The position numbers and the translations under genes are program-made. A stretch of 64,000 bases of DNA from Pontibacter amylolyticus (GTDB taxonomy: Bacteria > Bacteroidota > Bacteroidia > Cytophagales > Hymenobacteraceae): NCBI RefSeq assembly GCF_014638845.1, contig NZ_BMFP01000004.1, positions 186,001-250,000 of the forward strand, given 5' to 3'. The notes under the pieces are model-generated. The model saw only the letters and a program-made list of their open reading frames with translations. It was not told the origin of the DNA and searched no databases. Positions 15,801 to 25,560 of the stretch are shown in pieces. Position 1 is the first letter of the stretch. Each line of letters opens with the position of its first letter.

Positions 15801-17936
15801 TCAAGCAATTCTGCTATTGATGGTATCGTTCGGATTAGCAGACGCATCATTCTGAATGGGTGTGCCCGGCACGCTGCCCTGGCCATTTTGTTCAGGGTGC
15901 TCCGTCTGTCCAACCTCCACCGGATGCTGCTCCTGGCTTACTTCGCTCTTTGTTTTGCTGCGATCCGTGCCGGCAGTGTGTGCCTGGTAGGTCGTGAGCT
16001 CGTCAAAAGGACGTTTGCCAACCAGTCGCTCCAGATCACTCTGGAACAGAATCTCTTTCTGCAACAACTCCTGCGCTACTATCTCCAGTTCTCTTGCCTT
16101 GTCCGTCAGCAATTGCTTGGTGCGGATGTAAGCGGTTTCGATGATGTTGCGTACTTCGTTGTCGATGGTTTCGGCGGTGGCCTCAGAATACGGCTTGTTG
16201 AAAGTCATATCCGTCTGCTTCGAATCGTAGAACGACACATTGCCGATTTTAGCGTTCATGCCATACATCGTCACGATGCTGTAAGCCATTTTGGTGATAC
16301 GCTCCAGGTCACTCAAAGCGCCCGTCGAGATCTTTCCAAACACGAGTTCTTCAGCGGCGCGTCCACCCAGGGCCATGCACATCTCGTCGATCAGCTGCTC
16401 AGTGGTGTACAGGAACTGCTCTTTTGGCAAGTACTGCGCATAGCCCAGCGCGGCAACGCCACGTGGAACAATGCTCACTTTTACCAACGGATCGGCATGC
16501 TCCAGGAACCAGCCTGCAATGGCGTGACCCGCTTCGTGGTAAGCCACGATTTTCTTCTCACCCGGAGAGATAATCTTGTTCTTTTTCTCCAGACCACCGA
16601 TCACACGGTCGATGGCGTCGTTGAAGTCCTGCTGATCAACTGCCTTCTTGTTGCGGCGGGCAGCGATCAGAGCGGCCTCGTTGCACACGTTGGCAATTTC
16701 GGCACCGGCAAAACCAGGCGTCTGGGCTGCCAGCTTACGGGCATCAACATCAGCAGACAGCGTAAGCGGCTTCAGGTGCACGTCAAATATCTCAGTACGG
16801 CCGTTGATGTCTGGCTTGTCGATGCTGATCTGGCGGTCAAAACGACCCGGGCGAAGCAGAGCCGAATCCAGGGTGTCAGGGCGGTTAGTGGCTGCCAGTA
16901 TGATTACGCCTGAGTCAGTCGCGAAACCGTCCATTTCTACCAGCAGGGAGTTCAGGGTGTTCTCGCGCTCGTCGTTACCGCCTGGCGTGGCGCCACGGCT
17001 ACGGTGACGGCCAATGGCGTCAATCTCGTCAATGAAGATGATACATGGTGCCTTGGCTTTCGCCTGCTTGAACAGGTCACGCACACGGGCCGCACCCACA
17101 CCTACGAACATCTCCACGAAGTCAGAACCTGACAGCGAGAAGAACGGCACGTCGGCTTCACCGGCCACCGCTTTGGCCAGTAAGGTCTTACCTGTGCCCG
17201 GAGGGCCTACCAGGAGTGCCCCTTTCGGGATTTTACCGCCCAGGATGGTGAATTTGCTTGGATTCTTGAGGAACTCCACAATCTCCTGGATCTCTTCTTT
17301 CGCCTCTTCCAGGCCCGCCACGTCCTTGAACGTGATCTTCACTTTGTTCTCGGCGTCAAACAGGGCAGCCTTCGACTTGCCGATGTTGAAGATCTGGCCG
17401 CCTGCGCCACCCGCTGTTACGCGGCGCATCAGGAACCAGAAACCAAACAGCAACAGGATCAGGAAGCCCCACTGGAAGAAGAAGTCGGCAAAGCCGGTGC
17501 GTGTCTCGATGGTATAAGGCACCCGGTTCTCACGCGGGATGTTCTCCTGCAGCTTTTCATAGTCCTCTTTAAAAGACTCTGCCGTGATAATGGTGAAGTG
17601 GTAGTGCGGACCCTGGTCCACGCTGCCTAGATTGCCACGACCTGACAGCTCGCGGCTGTACTTTTCGTTCTTCAGGGCCTCATCCTTCAGGTATATCTCC
17701 ACGATTTTGCCGTTCACGATGGTCAGTTTCTTCACATCGTTACTGAGCAGCATCTCTTCGAAGTTCTGCTGGGTGGTTTCTACGGAGGCGTTGCTCTTGT
17801 TAAGCCAGGTGAGTCCGAAAATAAGTAGGATGAGTACCGCCAGCATCCACAGCTGCATCGTAGGCCGTGGGGGCGTCTGGGGTATCATCGGCTTTTTCTT
17901 CTTGTTATTATTTCCTTTATTATTCTTTTCAGCCAT
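15801..17936 (-). CDS. ftsH: ATP-dependent zinc metalloprotease FtsH
   Basis: A 711-residue membrane AAA+ protease. Transmembrane helices at about 29-45 and 153-170 bracket a periplasmic domain. Walker A GPPGTGKT is at 244-251, Walker B IIFIDE at 299-304, the second region of homology at [18 protein letters not shown], and zinc-binding HEAGH at 467-471. FtsH hexamers degrade unassembled membrane proteins and regulators. The Gln/Glu/Asn-rich C-terminal tail of about 60 residues is not conserved. It follows rsfS by 69 bases, an order common in Bacteroidota. Confidence 0.97.
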   Translation of the reverse strand: MAEKNNKGNNNKKKKPMIPQTPPRPTMQLWMLAVLILLIFGLTWLNKSNASVETTQQNFEEMLLSNDVKKLTIVNGKIVEIYLKDEALKNEKYSRELSGRGNLGSVDQGPHYHFTIITAESFKEDYEKLQENIPRENRVPYTIETRTGFADFFFQWGFLILLLFGFWFLMRRVTAGGAGGQIFNIGKSKAALFDAENKVKITFKDVAGLEEAKEEIQEIVEFLKNPSKFTILGGKIPKGALLVGPPGTGKTLLAKAVAGEADVPFFSLSGSDFVEMFVGVGAARVRDLFKQAKAKAPCIIFIDEIDAIGRHRSRGATPGGNDERENTLNSLLVEMDGFATDSGVIILAATNRPDTLDSALLRPGRFDRQISIDKPDINGRTEIFDVHLKPLTLSADVDARKLAAQTPGFAGAEIANVCNEAALIAARRNKKAVDQQDFNDAIDRVIGGLEKKNKIISPGEKKIVAYHEAGHAIAGWFLEHADPLVKVSIVPRGVAALGYAQYLPKEQFLYTTEQLIDEMCMALGGRAAEELVFGKISTGALSDLERITKMAYSIVTMYGMNAKIGNVSFYDSKQTDMTFNKPYSEATAETIDNEVRNIIETAYIRTKQLLTDKARELEIVAQELLQKEILFQSDLERLVGKRPFDELTTYQAHTAGTDRSKTKSEVSQEQHPVEVGQTEHPEQNGQGSVPGTPIQNDASANPNDTINSRIA

Positions 17937-18005
17937 GAATGTGTTGTTTCAGATACATGAAATACAGGAAGGAACCCCTCTTTGTTCGGGATTCCTTCTT
18001 CGGGG

Positions 18006-18380
18006 TTAAGCATCCTCTATACGCTTGATGTTGGCATCACCCCATAGTTCCTCAAGCGCATAGAATTCGCGCTTGTCTTTCAGAAACACGTGCGCCACTA
18101 CGTCTACGTAGTCGAGCAGCACCCATTCTTTGTTGGTGCGGCCTTCGCTCTGCCAGGGATTCTGGCGTACGGCTTTGAATATTTCTTCTTCTATGGAAGA
18201 CGCAATAGCGTCAAGCTGCGAGTCTGATGATGCGGATGCGATCACAAAGTAATCAGATACGGCATTTTTGAGTGACTTCAGGTTAAGAACGACGATATTG
18301 CTGGCTTTCTTTTCCTGCATGCCTTTTACTACAAGCTCTGCCAATATGTCTGAATTGGCCTCAGCCTTGGTTTCTTTCAT
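18006..18380 (-). CDS. rsfS: Ribosome silencing factor RsfS
   Basis: A 124-residue RsfS/Iojap protein with KKASNIVVLNLKSL, DYFVIASASSDSQLDAIA, EWVLLDYVDVVAHVF and the terminal REFYALEELWGDA, all diagnostic. RsfS binds ribosomal protein uL14 and blocks joining of the 30S and 50S subunits in starvation. It is the first gene of the rsfS-ftsH-LUD-lpxH-like-propeller run. A weak hairpin (17968-17998) sits between it and ftsH and might attenuate read-through. Confidence 0.95.
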   Translation of the reverse strand: MKETKAEANSDILAELVVKGMQEKKASNIVVLNLKSLKNAVSDYFVIASASSDSQLDAIASSIEEEIFKAVRQNPWQSEGRTNKEWVLLDYVDVVAHVFLKDKREFYALEELWGDANIKRIEDA

Positions 18381-18403
18381 TTGTACTACTTAAATTTGAT
18401 TTA

Positions 18404-18411
18404 CAAAAGTA
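18404..18411 (-). promoter_or_regulatory. Possible -7 element for the rsfS-ftsH run
   Basis: The minus strand reads TACTTTTG, a TAnnTTTG match 24 bases before the rsfS start. A -33 element is not clear, and the box lies in the 49-base gap to the divergent birA. Confidence 0.4.
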
Positions 18412-18429
18412 CTAAATTCTGTTCAATGT

Positions 18430-19179
18430 ATGGTGCCTAATACGCTCTTTATGGGCCAGCAGCTGTTTTTTCTGCCGGTATGTGCATCCACCAACTCAGA
18501 AGCCCAGCAGCTACTCCTCAAAAATGAGGCCACAGAGGGCTGTGTGGTGCTTACCGATGAGCAGACGCATGGCCGCGGTCAGCGGGGCAACACCTGGGAG
18601 GCAGCGCCCGGTAAAAATATCACACTTTCTGTAATTCTGTCACCTGTTTTTCTGGCTGTCAGGCACCAGTTTTACCTCAACATGGCGGTTTCGCTGGCGG
18701 CGCTTGACCTGTTGCGCGAACAGGGGCTGGGGCAGGCCCGTGTCAAATGGCCCAACGACCTTTACTTCGAGGACAGGAAGCTTGGCGGGATTCTGATAGA
18801 AAACACAGTTAGCGGTCAATCCATACAACACAGTATCGTAGGGATTGGTTTAAACGTAAATCAGCTTCATTTCGGAATCGGCACGGCCACTTCGCTGGCA
18901 GCCGAAATAGGTACGCAACTCGACGTGAAAAGATTGGTGAGCAGGCTGCTCGAGCTGCTCGAAAAACGCTACCTGGAGCTTCGCAGCGGGAAAATCGATA
19001 AACTAAAGTATGAATACCTGCAGACGCTGTACCGCTACCAGGAGGAGCATGGGTATCAGATCGGTCCGGAACAGGTACAGGGCCGCATTATGGGGGTGGA
19101 CGAAGATGGCAGGCTGGCCCTCGAAGTGGATGGCGGACTGCGCTACTTCGCTTTCAAGGAAATCGCCTACCTTATTTGA
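18430..19179 (+). CDS. birA: Biotin--[acetyl-CoA-carboxylase] ligase, class I BirA
   Basis: A 249-residue biotin protein ligase. TNSEAQQLL, the biotinyl-AMP loop GRGQRGNTWEAAPGKN, KWPNDLYFEDRKLGGILIE and GIGLNVNQ are all present, with a short C-terminal SH3-like domain. It activates biotin with ATP and transfers it to the lysine of biotin carboxyl carrier protein. There is no N-terminal helix-turn-helix, so it is a class I enzyme without repressor function. It is divergent from rsfS and its 3' end overlaps the convergent YceI gene by 8 bases. Confidence 0.94.
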   Translation: MVPNTLFMGQQLFFLPVCASTNSEAQQLLLKNEATEGCVVLTDEQTHGRGQRGNTWEAAPGKNITLSVILSPVFLAVRHQFYLNMAVSLAALDLLREQGLGQARVKWPNDLYFEDRKLGGILIENTVSGQSIQHSIVGIGLNVNQLHFGIGTATSLAAEIGTQLDVKRLVSRLLELLEKRYLELRSGKIDKLKYEYLQTLYRYQEEHGYQIGPEQVQGRIMGVDEDGRLALEVDGGLRYFAFKEIAYLI

Positions 19180-19768
19180 AGCTGAACTTTTTGATGGCCA
19201 TGATCTGCTGCGGTTCAGGCTCTGTGGGCGTAAGCGGCATTTTGAGCGACACGTTCATGGTGCTGGCGCCATAGCCCGAACTTAGCCTGGGCGCCTGGAT
19301 GTGGTGGTCAGCCAGCTTGACCGGAAAATCAGTTACAAGCTGCCAGGTGTTTCCCTTCTGCACGATCGTGCCGGTAATGGTTCTCTTTTTAGAAACGCCG
19401 TGGATGGTCAGTATGCCTGCCGCAGTTACTTTCGCCTCCCCCTTGGCTGAAACAGGGCCTTTTTCAGTGATTTTCCCTACGAAGGTCGCCTTCTGGAAGC
19501 GGCCGCTCTGCATGTACTTGTCGTTGAAGCGCTCCTGCATGAGCGAGTTCAGAAACTGGAATGAGGTGATGGGGACGTCGAATCTGAGTTTGCCTGTCTC
19601 CAGGTCAATCAACCCGTTGGCGGACTCGGAAGTGCCTTTAATCAGGTTGAAGGGAGCACCAGCCTCGAACACGATGGTTCCGATGCCCTTATAGGTGCCT
19701 GTCTGGGCCTGTGCCTGCGGGAGGAGCCAGTAAAGGCTGTATAATACAATTAGGAGTAGCTTTTTCAT
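19172..19768 (-). CDS. YceI family periplasmic protein
   Basis: A 198-residue secreted protein: signal peptide KLLLIVLYSLYWLLPQAQAQ, then a YceI-like lipocalin-type barrel with GLIDLETGKLRFDVPITSF, MQSGRFQKATFVGKIT and the TIHGVSKKRTITGTI strand pair. YceI proteins bind polyisoprenoid lipids in a beta-barrel in the periplasm. The ending LKMPLTPTEPEPQQIMAIKKF is normal for Bacteroidota versions. It stands alone and overlaps birA tail to tail. Confidence 0.88.
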   Translation of the reverse strand: MKKLLLIVLYSLYWLLPQAQAQTGTYKGIGTIVFEAGAPFNLIKGTSESANGLIDLETGKLRFDVPITSFQFLNSLMQERFNDKYMQSGRFQKATFVGKITEKGPVSAKGEAKVTAAGILTIHGVSKKRTITGTIVQKGNTWQLVTDFPVKLADHHIQAPRLSSGYGASTMNVSLKMPLTPTEPEPQQIMAIKKFSFK

Positions 19769-20550
19769 ACATGTCTCGTCTTCTCATCGGGTAAGCTTTC
19801 CTTCCTTTTATTTAACTAGTCTGAGCAGAGATAGTTGAGCCCGTTCACTAAAAATAACCGGTCACTGGGATTTTTTTGGTTTTTAGCTTCTCCAATCGCT
19901 GCGCGTTCCTTTGTTGCTTCAGGTATAGGTGTCTGATCTGTTTCTTGCGAAAACGTTGTTGCTGCCAATTATTTTTAAAAATATCGGACTAACGGATTTG
20001 ATACTGTGCAAAAAAGATTAGTCCAATGAGTTGCTTGTTTTTGATGTAACGGGGCGCCTGCTGATGAGTTGCACATTTTCTATGTATGGCTCTATAGTTC
20101 AATCAGATTCTTTTTATCTTTATAAATCCTCTTTAAGCCATTTTTGGTTTTTGACAGTGAATTATGGAATCAGGGTAATGAAGATATGCGATGCGTGGTA
20201 GAGATCGGTAGTATAGTATAATATTAATATTGTTGAGGCTTCTTGAGTAGCAGAACTGCAAAGTGTAAGTTCAATTTCTGTTGCCGTAACACAGGGCGCG
20301 GGAGGAGTGATTTGGCTGGGTGCGATGCAACCTCAGGTATAGGTATGGGGTCATGGTGGTGCAAAGGGTGTTGAAAGGCATGGTTCTTGATAATGTCTGA
20401 GCGAATCCAAAACAGTAAAAATTACAGGTATAGCTATTTCTATAGTATCCTGCATTTTTAATTAGATTTTTTCTATTTACTATATTTTGGTATATCTTTG
20501 ACAGCCTGCCAGCTCGTGGCCAGGACCTTTAGAAAAGCGAGGTGTGATAT
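19769..20550. other. Long A+T-rich intergenic region
   Basis: About 780 bases without a supportable gene on either strand. It carries three copies of the AGGTATAG word (near 19920, 20335 and 20426) and a perfect AATATTAATATT palindrome at 20220-20231. TATCTTTG at 20493-20500 could be the -7 box of the next gene. Nothing else is recognised. Confidence 0.5.
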
Positions 20551-21129
20551 ATGAGAACTTTTACAAAAATGATAATAACGGCTGTCTTTGCGGTTTCGCA
20601 TTTGGCAGCATACAGTGTAACGGCCGATGGCCGCTTAAAAGAGGCGGGCACCCTCTCCGCCAATGAAGGCGGTAGCTCCGCCTGGAAAGCCGTTCCTGAG
20701 AGGAAAGCCGAAGCAAACGTGCGTGCTGAAAATGCCAGAACTGCCGCCTGGGTGAAGGATTACACCAAAAACAAGAGCAAAAGCTTATACCTGACAGAAA
20801 CGGCCTACGCCAGCTCATCCAGGTTCGTTATCAACTCTTACATGGCCTTTATGCCGTCGCCTGAGCGTCAGACGCCCTCGATCAATGCTTACCCGAATCC
20901 TTCGCGTGGCATTACCCGGGTGCAGCTGTCGCAGGTGGGTATGGCTGAAAACTACAAGCTGAAGATATCGAACACGATCGGTAAGGTGATGGAGACGCAC
21001 GAGCTGCCGGTAACGCACTCCAATGTTTTCGTGCTCGATATGACAGGATACCCGGCCGGGGTGTATTTTTACAGCCTGCTCGTGAACGATAAGACCGTGG
21101 AAACGAAGCGTTTGATCCTTCAAAAATAA
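20551..21129 (+). CDS. Secreted protein with a type IX secretion sorting domain
   Basis: A 192-residue protein: signal peptide (MIITAVFAVSHLAAYSVTA), a polar linker of about 90 residues without recognisable domain, and a C-terminal T9SS type A sorting domain of about 75 residues with INAYPNPSRG, LKISNTIGKVM, LDMTGYPAGVYFY and the final KRLILQK. The sorting domain directs outer-membrane export and surface attachment. With so little cargo it is one of the shorter T9SS substrates; the function of the middle part is unknown. A terminator follows. Confidence 0.85.
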   Translation: MRTFTKMIITAVFAVSHLAAYSVTADGRLKEAGTLSANEGGSSAWKAVPERKAEANVRAENARTAAWVKDYTKNKSKSLYLTETAYASSSRFVINSYMAFMPSPERQTPSINAYPNPSRGITRVQLSQVGMAENYKLKISNTIGKVMETHELPVTHSNVFVLDMTGYPAGVYFYSLLVNDKTVETKRLILQK

Positions 21130-21156
21130 AAGGGAGCTATACCCCTTACAAGAGCG

Positions 21157-21186
21157 AAAGCCAGTTGAGAGACTGGCTTTTTTTTA
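21157..21186 (+). terminator. Terminator
   Basis: AAAGCCAGT (21157-21165) pairs with ACTGGCTTT (21172-21180), followed by a T-run to 21185. Confidence 0.88.
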
Positions 21187-21258
21187 TGGCAGACTCTTCA
21201 AAGGTGCGCAGGCACCAATTTATTTAGTATTTTCGACGCTGAATATTTGTAAATTGCT

Positions 21259-24213
21259 ATGACGGATTATCGCAAGATAAACAACCTCGTAGGCTGGCTC
21301 GTGTTTTTGATCGCGACCGCCGTGTATGTATTGACGCTGGAACCTACTGCCAGTTTCTGGGACGCGGGCGAATTCATCGCCTGTTCTTACAAGCTCTTAG
21401 TACCGCACCCCCCGGGGGCGCCGTTCTACCTGTTGGTAGGCCGTATGTTCTCCATGTTCGCCGGCGATCCAACCCAGGTGGCCTGGTGGGTGAACCTCCT
21501 TTCTGCGCTCTGCAGCTCATTTACCGTGTTGTTCCTGTTCTGGTCCATTACCATCCTGTCGCGCCGCCTGCTGGTGAAGGTGGAGGGAGTAGCACCATCC
21601 AAGGGACAGACCGTGTTGATCATGGGCGCTGGTGCCGTGGGTGCGCTGGCCTACACCTTCACGGACTCCGCCTGGTTCTCAGCGGTAGAAGCCGAGGTAT
21701 ACGCCATGTCGTCTTTCTTCACGGCCATCGTTTTCTGGGCCATGCTGCGCTGGGAGTCGAAGGTGGGAGAGTCGCTTTCGGATAAGTGGCTGATTCTGAT
21801 CGCCTACCTCATCGGCCTTTCGATCGGGGCGCACTTGCTGAACCTGGTGGCTATACCTGCGCTGGCCTTTATCTACTACTTCCGTCTGTACAGACCGACC
21901 TGGAAAGGCGGCCTGATCGCGTTTATGATCAGTGCCGTGATCGTGATGGCCATTCTATGGGGCATTATACCTGGTCTGCCGTCGCTGGCCGGCAATGTGG
22001 AGGTGTTCTTCGTCAACTCACTGGGAATGCCTTTCGGCTCGGGTATCATCTTCTTTGTGATTCTGCTGGTAGCGGCCATCATCTACGGTATACGCTACTC
22101 TATCCAGCATAACATCCGGGTGCTAAACACGGCCCTTCTTTGTTTCTCCTTTATCCTGATCGGCTACTCGTCTTACATGATCATCCCGATCCGGTCATCC
22201 TACAACCCGACGATTGACGAAAATGCACCAGACGATATTCTGAGTTTTGTGTCTTACCTGAAGCGTGAGCAGTACGGTGACCGTCCGCTACTCTACGGAC
22301 CGCAGTACAACGCGCAGCCTGTGGCCCAGGAAGAAGGAGCTCCTCGTTACGTGAAGGGCAAAGACAAATACGTAATGGCTGGTCGTAAGCTCGAAACCAT
22401 TTACGACAGCAAAGACAAAACCCTGCTGCCGCGCATCTACAGCGACAATCCGCAGCACCTCCAGGAGTATAAAAAATGGGTAGACCTCCGGGAAGGACAG
22501 GCGCCAACGTTTGGCCAGAACCTGAGTTTCCTTTTCCGTTACCAGCTTGGCCACATGTACTGGCGCTATTTCCTCTGGAACTTTGTGGGCCGCGAAAGTG
22601 ACGTGCAACAGTCGGGCGTGCTGTGGTTTGGCAAACCAACCGACGGCGTACCTGACCGGGTAGCCAACAGCAAGGCGCGCAACACCTTCTACCTGCTGCC
22701 CCTTATCTTCGGCATTGTCGGTTTGATCTACCAGATACGCAAGAACGAGCGCGATGCCTTTATTGTGGGCCTGCTCTTCTTCTTTACAGGTATAGCCATT
22801 GCCCTATACCTGAACCAGCCGCCCATCGAGCCGCGCGAGCGTGACTATACCTTTGCGGGTTCCTTCTACGCCTTCTCCATCTGGATCGGGCTGGGGGTGC
22901 TGGGCATAGCCGAGCTGCTGAACCGCGGCCTGCGCAATGTCACGACCAGCGGCGCTATTGCCACCGTCATCGGTCTGGCCGTGCCAGGTATACTGGCCGC
23001 CGAAGGCTGGGACGACCACGACCGCTCCAACCGCTACCACTCTGTAGACTCCGCTAAGAACCTGCTGGACTCAGTAGCGCCAAACGGCATCCTGTTCACC
23101 AACGGCGATAACGACACCTTCCCGCTGTGGTATGCGCAGGAGGTGGAAGGCTACCGTACCGATGTGCGCGTGGCCGTGCTCAGCTACCTGAACACCGACT
23201 GGTACATCGACCAGATGAAGCGCCAGGCTTACAAGTCTGATCCGTGGCCGCTGACGCTCGAGAACGAGAACTACCGCCAGGGCACCAACGACTACCTGCC
23301 GTACGTAGAGCGCCAGCAGGTGGCGGCAGGTATAGACCTGAAGCAATTCATCAGTCTGGTGCGTCAGAACCATCCGGCGCTGCAGGTGCAGGCAGGCAGC
23401 GGTACCTCGCTACTGAGTTTTCCGACTAAAAATTTCTTCCTGGATGTGGACAAGAACAAAGTAGCGCAGGCCGGCTTTGTCGCCAAAGACTTCCAGGACC
23501 AGATCACGGACCGCATGCAGTGGACCATCAACAAGTCGCTGCTCGAGAAGAAGCACCTGATCATACTGGACCTGCTGTCCACAAACGAGTGGGAGCGCCC
23601 GGTATACTTCTCCACGACCGTGAACAGCGCCGATTTTATGGGCTTGTCGGAATACTTCCAGCTTGAGGGGCTCGCCTACCGCGTAGTGCCTGTGAAGGTA
23701 AGCAGCGAGGAGGCGCCGGGCTTCCTGAACAAGGAGCTCATGTATAAGAACATGATGAACTTCAGCTTCCGCAACTTCAACGACCCGAGCATCTTCTACG
23801 ACGAAAACTACTTCCGTTTCGCCGCCAATGCCCGCGACAAGTTCGGCAAGCTGGCCGCTGAGTACCTGATGAGCGGCGACAATGCCCGCGCCAAGGAACT
23901 GGTGGACCACTGCTTTGAGCAGCTGCCGCCAAGCACCGTGCCTTACGACTACTATACGCCGCAGTTTATTTCCATTATGGCGGATTTAGGTGAAGAGGAA
24001 CGAGCGAAGAGCCTGTGGGAAGACATGGCCAAAAACTCGCGTGAGTCAGTGGACTACTACCTCGAAAAAGGCGCCCTGTTTGACATGGAGATACAAACCA
24101 ACCTGTTTATCATGCAGCAGCTCATAGGCGAGGCGCAGGCCATCGGCGAAGAGCAGAAGGCAAAAGAACTGCAGGACGTGTTTGTGCAATATCTGCAGCG
24201 TATGCGGCGTTAA
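21259..24213 (+). CDS. DUF2723 / GT117 family membrane glycosyltransferase-like protein
   Basis: A 984-residue protein with 11-13 membrane helices in the first 600 residues and a soluble C-terminal half. The N-terminal ASFWDAGEFIACSY with the acidic DAGE pair, then LVPHPPGAPFYLL, are the DUF2723 signature, related to protein O-mannosyltransferases and classed as GT117. In Bacteroidota it is linked to lipid or protein glycosylation in the envelope; the donor is unproven. NQPPIEPRERDYTF and NGDNDTFPLWYAQE are conserved parts of the soluble half. It is followed by a terminator and then the GWxTD gene. Confidence 0.9.
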   Translation: MTDYRKINNLVGWLVFLIATAVYVLTLEPTASFWDAGEFIACSYKLLVPHPPGAPFYLLVGRMFSMFAGDPTQVAWWVNLLSALCSSFTVLFLFWSITILSRRLLVKVEGVAPSKGQTVLIMGAGAVGALAYTFTDSAWFSAVEAEVYAMSSFFTAIVFWAMLRWESKVGESLSDKWLILIAYLIGLSIGAHLLNLVAIPALAFIYYFRLYRPTWKGGLIAFMISAVIVMAILWGIIPGLPSLAGNVEVFFVNSLGMPFGSGIIFFVILLVAAIIYGIRYSIQHNIRVLNTALLCFSFILIGYSSYMIIPIRSSYNPTIDENAPDDILSFVSYLKREQYGDRPLLYGPQYNAQPVAQEEGAPRYVKGKDKYVMAGRKLETIYDSKDKTLLPRIYSDNPQHLQEYKKWVDLREGQAPTFGQNLSFLFRYQLGHMYWRYFLWNFVGRESDVQQSGVLWFGKPTDGVPDRVANSKARNTFYLLPLIFGIVGLIYQIRKNERDAFIVGLLFFFTGIAIALYLNQPPIEPRERDYTFAGSFYAFSIWIGLGVLGIAELLNRGLRNVTTSGAIATVIGLAVPGILAAEGWDDHDRSNRYHSVDSAKNLLDSVAPNGILFTNGDNDTFPLWYAQEVEGYRTDVRVAVLSYLNTDWYIDQMKRQAYKSDPWPLTLENENYRQGTNDYLPYVERQQVAAGIDLKQFISLVRQNHPALQVQAGSGTSLLSFPTKNFFLDVDKNKVAQAGFVAKDFQDQITDRMQWTINKSLLEKKHLIILDLLSTNEWERPVYFSTTVNSADFMGLSEYFQLEGLAYRVVPVKVSSEEAPGFLNKELMYKNMMNFSFRNFNDPSIFYDENYFRFAANARDKFGKLAAEYLMSGDNARAKELVDHCFEQLPPSTVPYDYYTPQFISIMADLGEEERAKSLWEDMAKNSRESVDYYLEKGALFDMEIQTNLFIMQQLIGEAQAIGEEQKAKELQDVFVQYLQRMRR

Positions 24214-24235
24214 ACAAAATAGAGAGTTAAACAGT

Positions 24236-24271
24236 ACAAAAGCCGAACCCGTTTGTGTGTTCGGCTTTTGC
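24236..24271 (+). terminator. Terminator after the GT117 gene
   Basis: CAAAAGCCGAAC (24237-24248) pairs with GTTCGGCTTTTG (24259-24270). It covers the alternative upstream start of the next gene, which favours the later start at 24304. Confidence 0.75.
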
Positions 24272-24303
24272 TATTTTCGGGTGCCTGCTTTATCTTCAAG
24301 CTA

Positions 24304-25560
24304 ATGAAACAGATAAGTCTTCTTACCTGCCTGTCCGTACTGCTACTGCTCTCCTCGTGCGGTAGCTCCGACATTGCCTACGCGCCGATGTACCGCGACA
24401 CTGCGCCCGTTGCCGCCAGATCAGAGCAGCCCGAGGTGGTGCTGCAGCACGGCTACTACAGCACCCCCGACAGCCTGCACCTGATCCTTCGCTTTGAAGA
24501 ACTCCGGCAGTTGCTCGACCTGACGCAGGCCGCTGACCGTGTGGACTTCACCATCCGGTCAGGCAGCACCGAACGGGACATGCTCCTGCTGCGCGATACG
24601 GTGCAGGTGCTGCCACAGTACAGGGTGGCGTCGAACGGGACCTTGGAGGTGCCGGTGACGATACCTGCCAGGTATGCAACGGCGGGCAATACCATGCAGG
24701 TGCGGCTTTGGATGAAGCTGGCCGGACAGGAGCGCCTGGGTGTGTCTCACCGACTGGCACTAAGCCCCAACATGCTGCGAAAAGACTTTATGCTGCTGCA
24801 GGTACGGACGAATGCGCCGCTGCTGCGTGGCTTTGCGACTACTTCCGACAGCCTATACCTGTGGCAGCCAAGCGATACCAACACTACTTTCAGGATGCAA
24901 CAGGTGGACTATACCTTGCAGCCTGCTTTACCCCCGATGTCGACGAGACAAGAAACTATGCCGGTTGTGCCGCAGGTCGCAGGAGACTCGCTGGCAATGG
25001 CTGCTCTGGATACCTTTCGTTTAGAGCAAGAGGGGCTATACCTGCTGCGCACCGGATCAGGCGCCACGCAGGGGCTGGTGGTGCAAGGCGGCACCTATCC
25101 GCTCATCACCCGCGTGCAGGACATGATCACCCCACTTATTTACCTAACCACTTCAGCCGAGCGGGAGGCGCTCTACAATACGCAGGATCAGAAAGCGGCC
25201 GTGGATGCCTTCTGGCTAAAAATAGCCAAAGACAAGAAACTGGCGCGCGAGTTGATCCGCACCTACTATACCCGTGTCGAGACGGCGAACAAGCTCTATA
25301 CCTCATTCAAGCCCGGCTGGGCCACCGACCGCGGCATGATCTACATCATCTATGGCAAGCCGCACAACGTGAGCGTCAGCCCTGATGCCGAAACCTGGAT
25401 CTACCGCGAATCGGAGGCGACGCCCTACGTCAAGTTCGTATTTACGAAAAAAGAGAATACCTTTACCGAAAATCACTTTGAGCTGGTACGGAACCGAGAG
25501 TACGAGGAGAACTGGTACAGCACTGTAGCAAGATGGAGAGCAGGAATAACAAATTTGTAG
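24304..25560 (+). CDS. GWxTD domain lipoprotein
   Basis: A 418-residue protein beginning MKQISLLTCLSVLLLLSSC, a clear lipoprotein signal with lipobox LSSC. The C-terminal domain holds the GWATDRGMIYIIYGKP motif defining the GWxTD family, preceded by FWLKIAKDKKLARELIRTYYTRVETANKLY. The function is unknown; the family is confined mainly to Bacteroidota and relatives. An in-frame upstream start would lie in the terminator hairpin, so 24304 is used. Its end overlaps the rlmB start by 28 bases. Confidence 0.88.
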   Translation: MKQISLLTCLSVLLLLSSCGSSDIAYAPMYRDTAPVAARSEQPEVVLQHGYYSTPDSLHLILRFEELRQLLDLTQAADRVDFTIRSGSTERDMLLLRDTVQVLPQYRVASNGTLEVPVTIPARYATAGNTMQVRLWMKLAGQERLGVSHRLALSPNMLRKDFMLLQVRTNAPLLRGFATTSDSLYLWQPSDTNTTFRMQQVDYTLQPALPPMSTRQETMPVVPQVAGDSLAMAALDTFRLEQEGLYLLRTGSGATQGLVVQGGTYPLITRVQDMITPLIYLTTSAEREALYNTQDQKAAVDAFWLKIAKDKKLARELIRTYYTRVETANKLYTSFKPGWATDRGMIYIIYGKPHNVSVSPDAETWIYRESEATPYVKFVFTKKENTFTENHFELVRNREYEENWYSTVARWRAGITNL

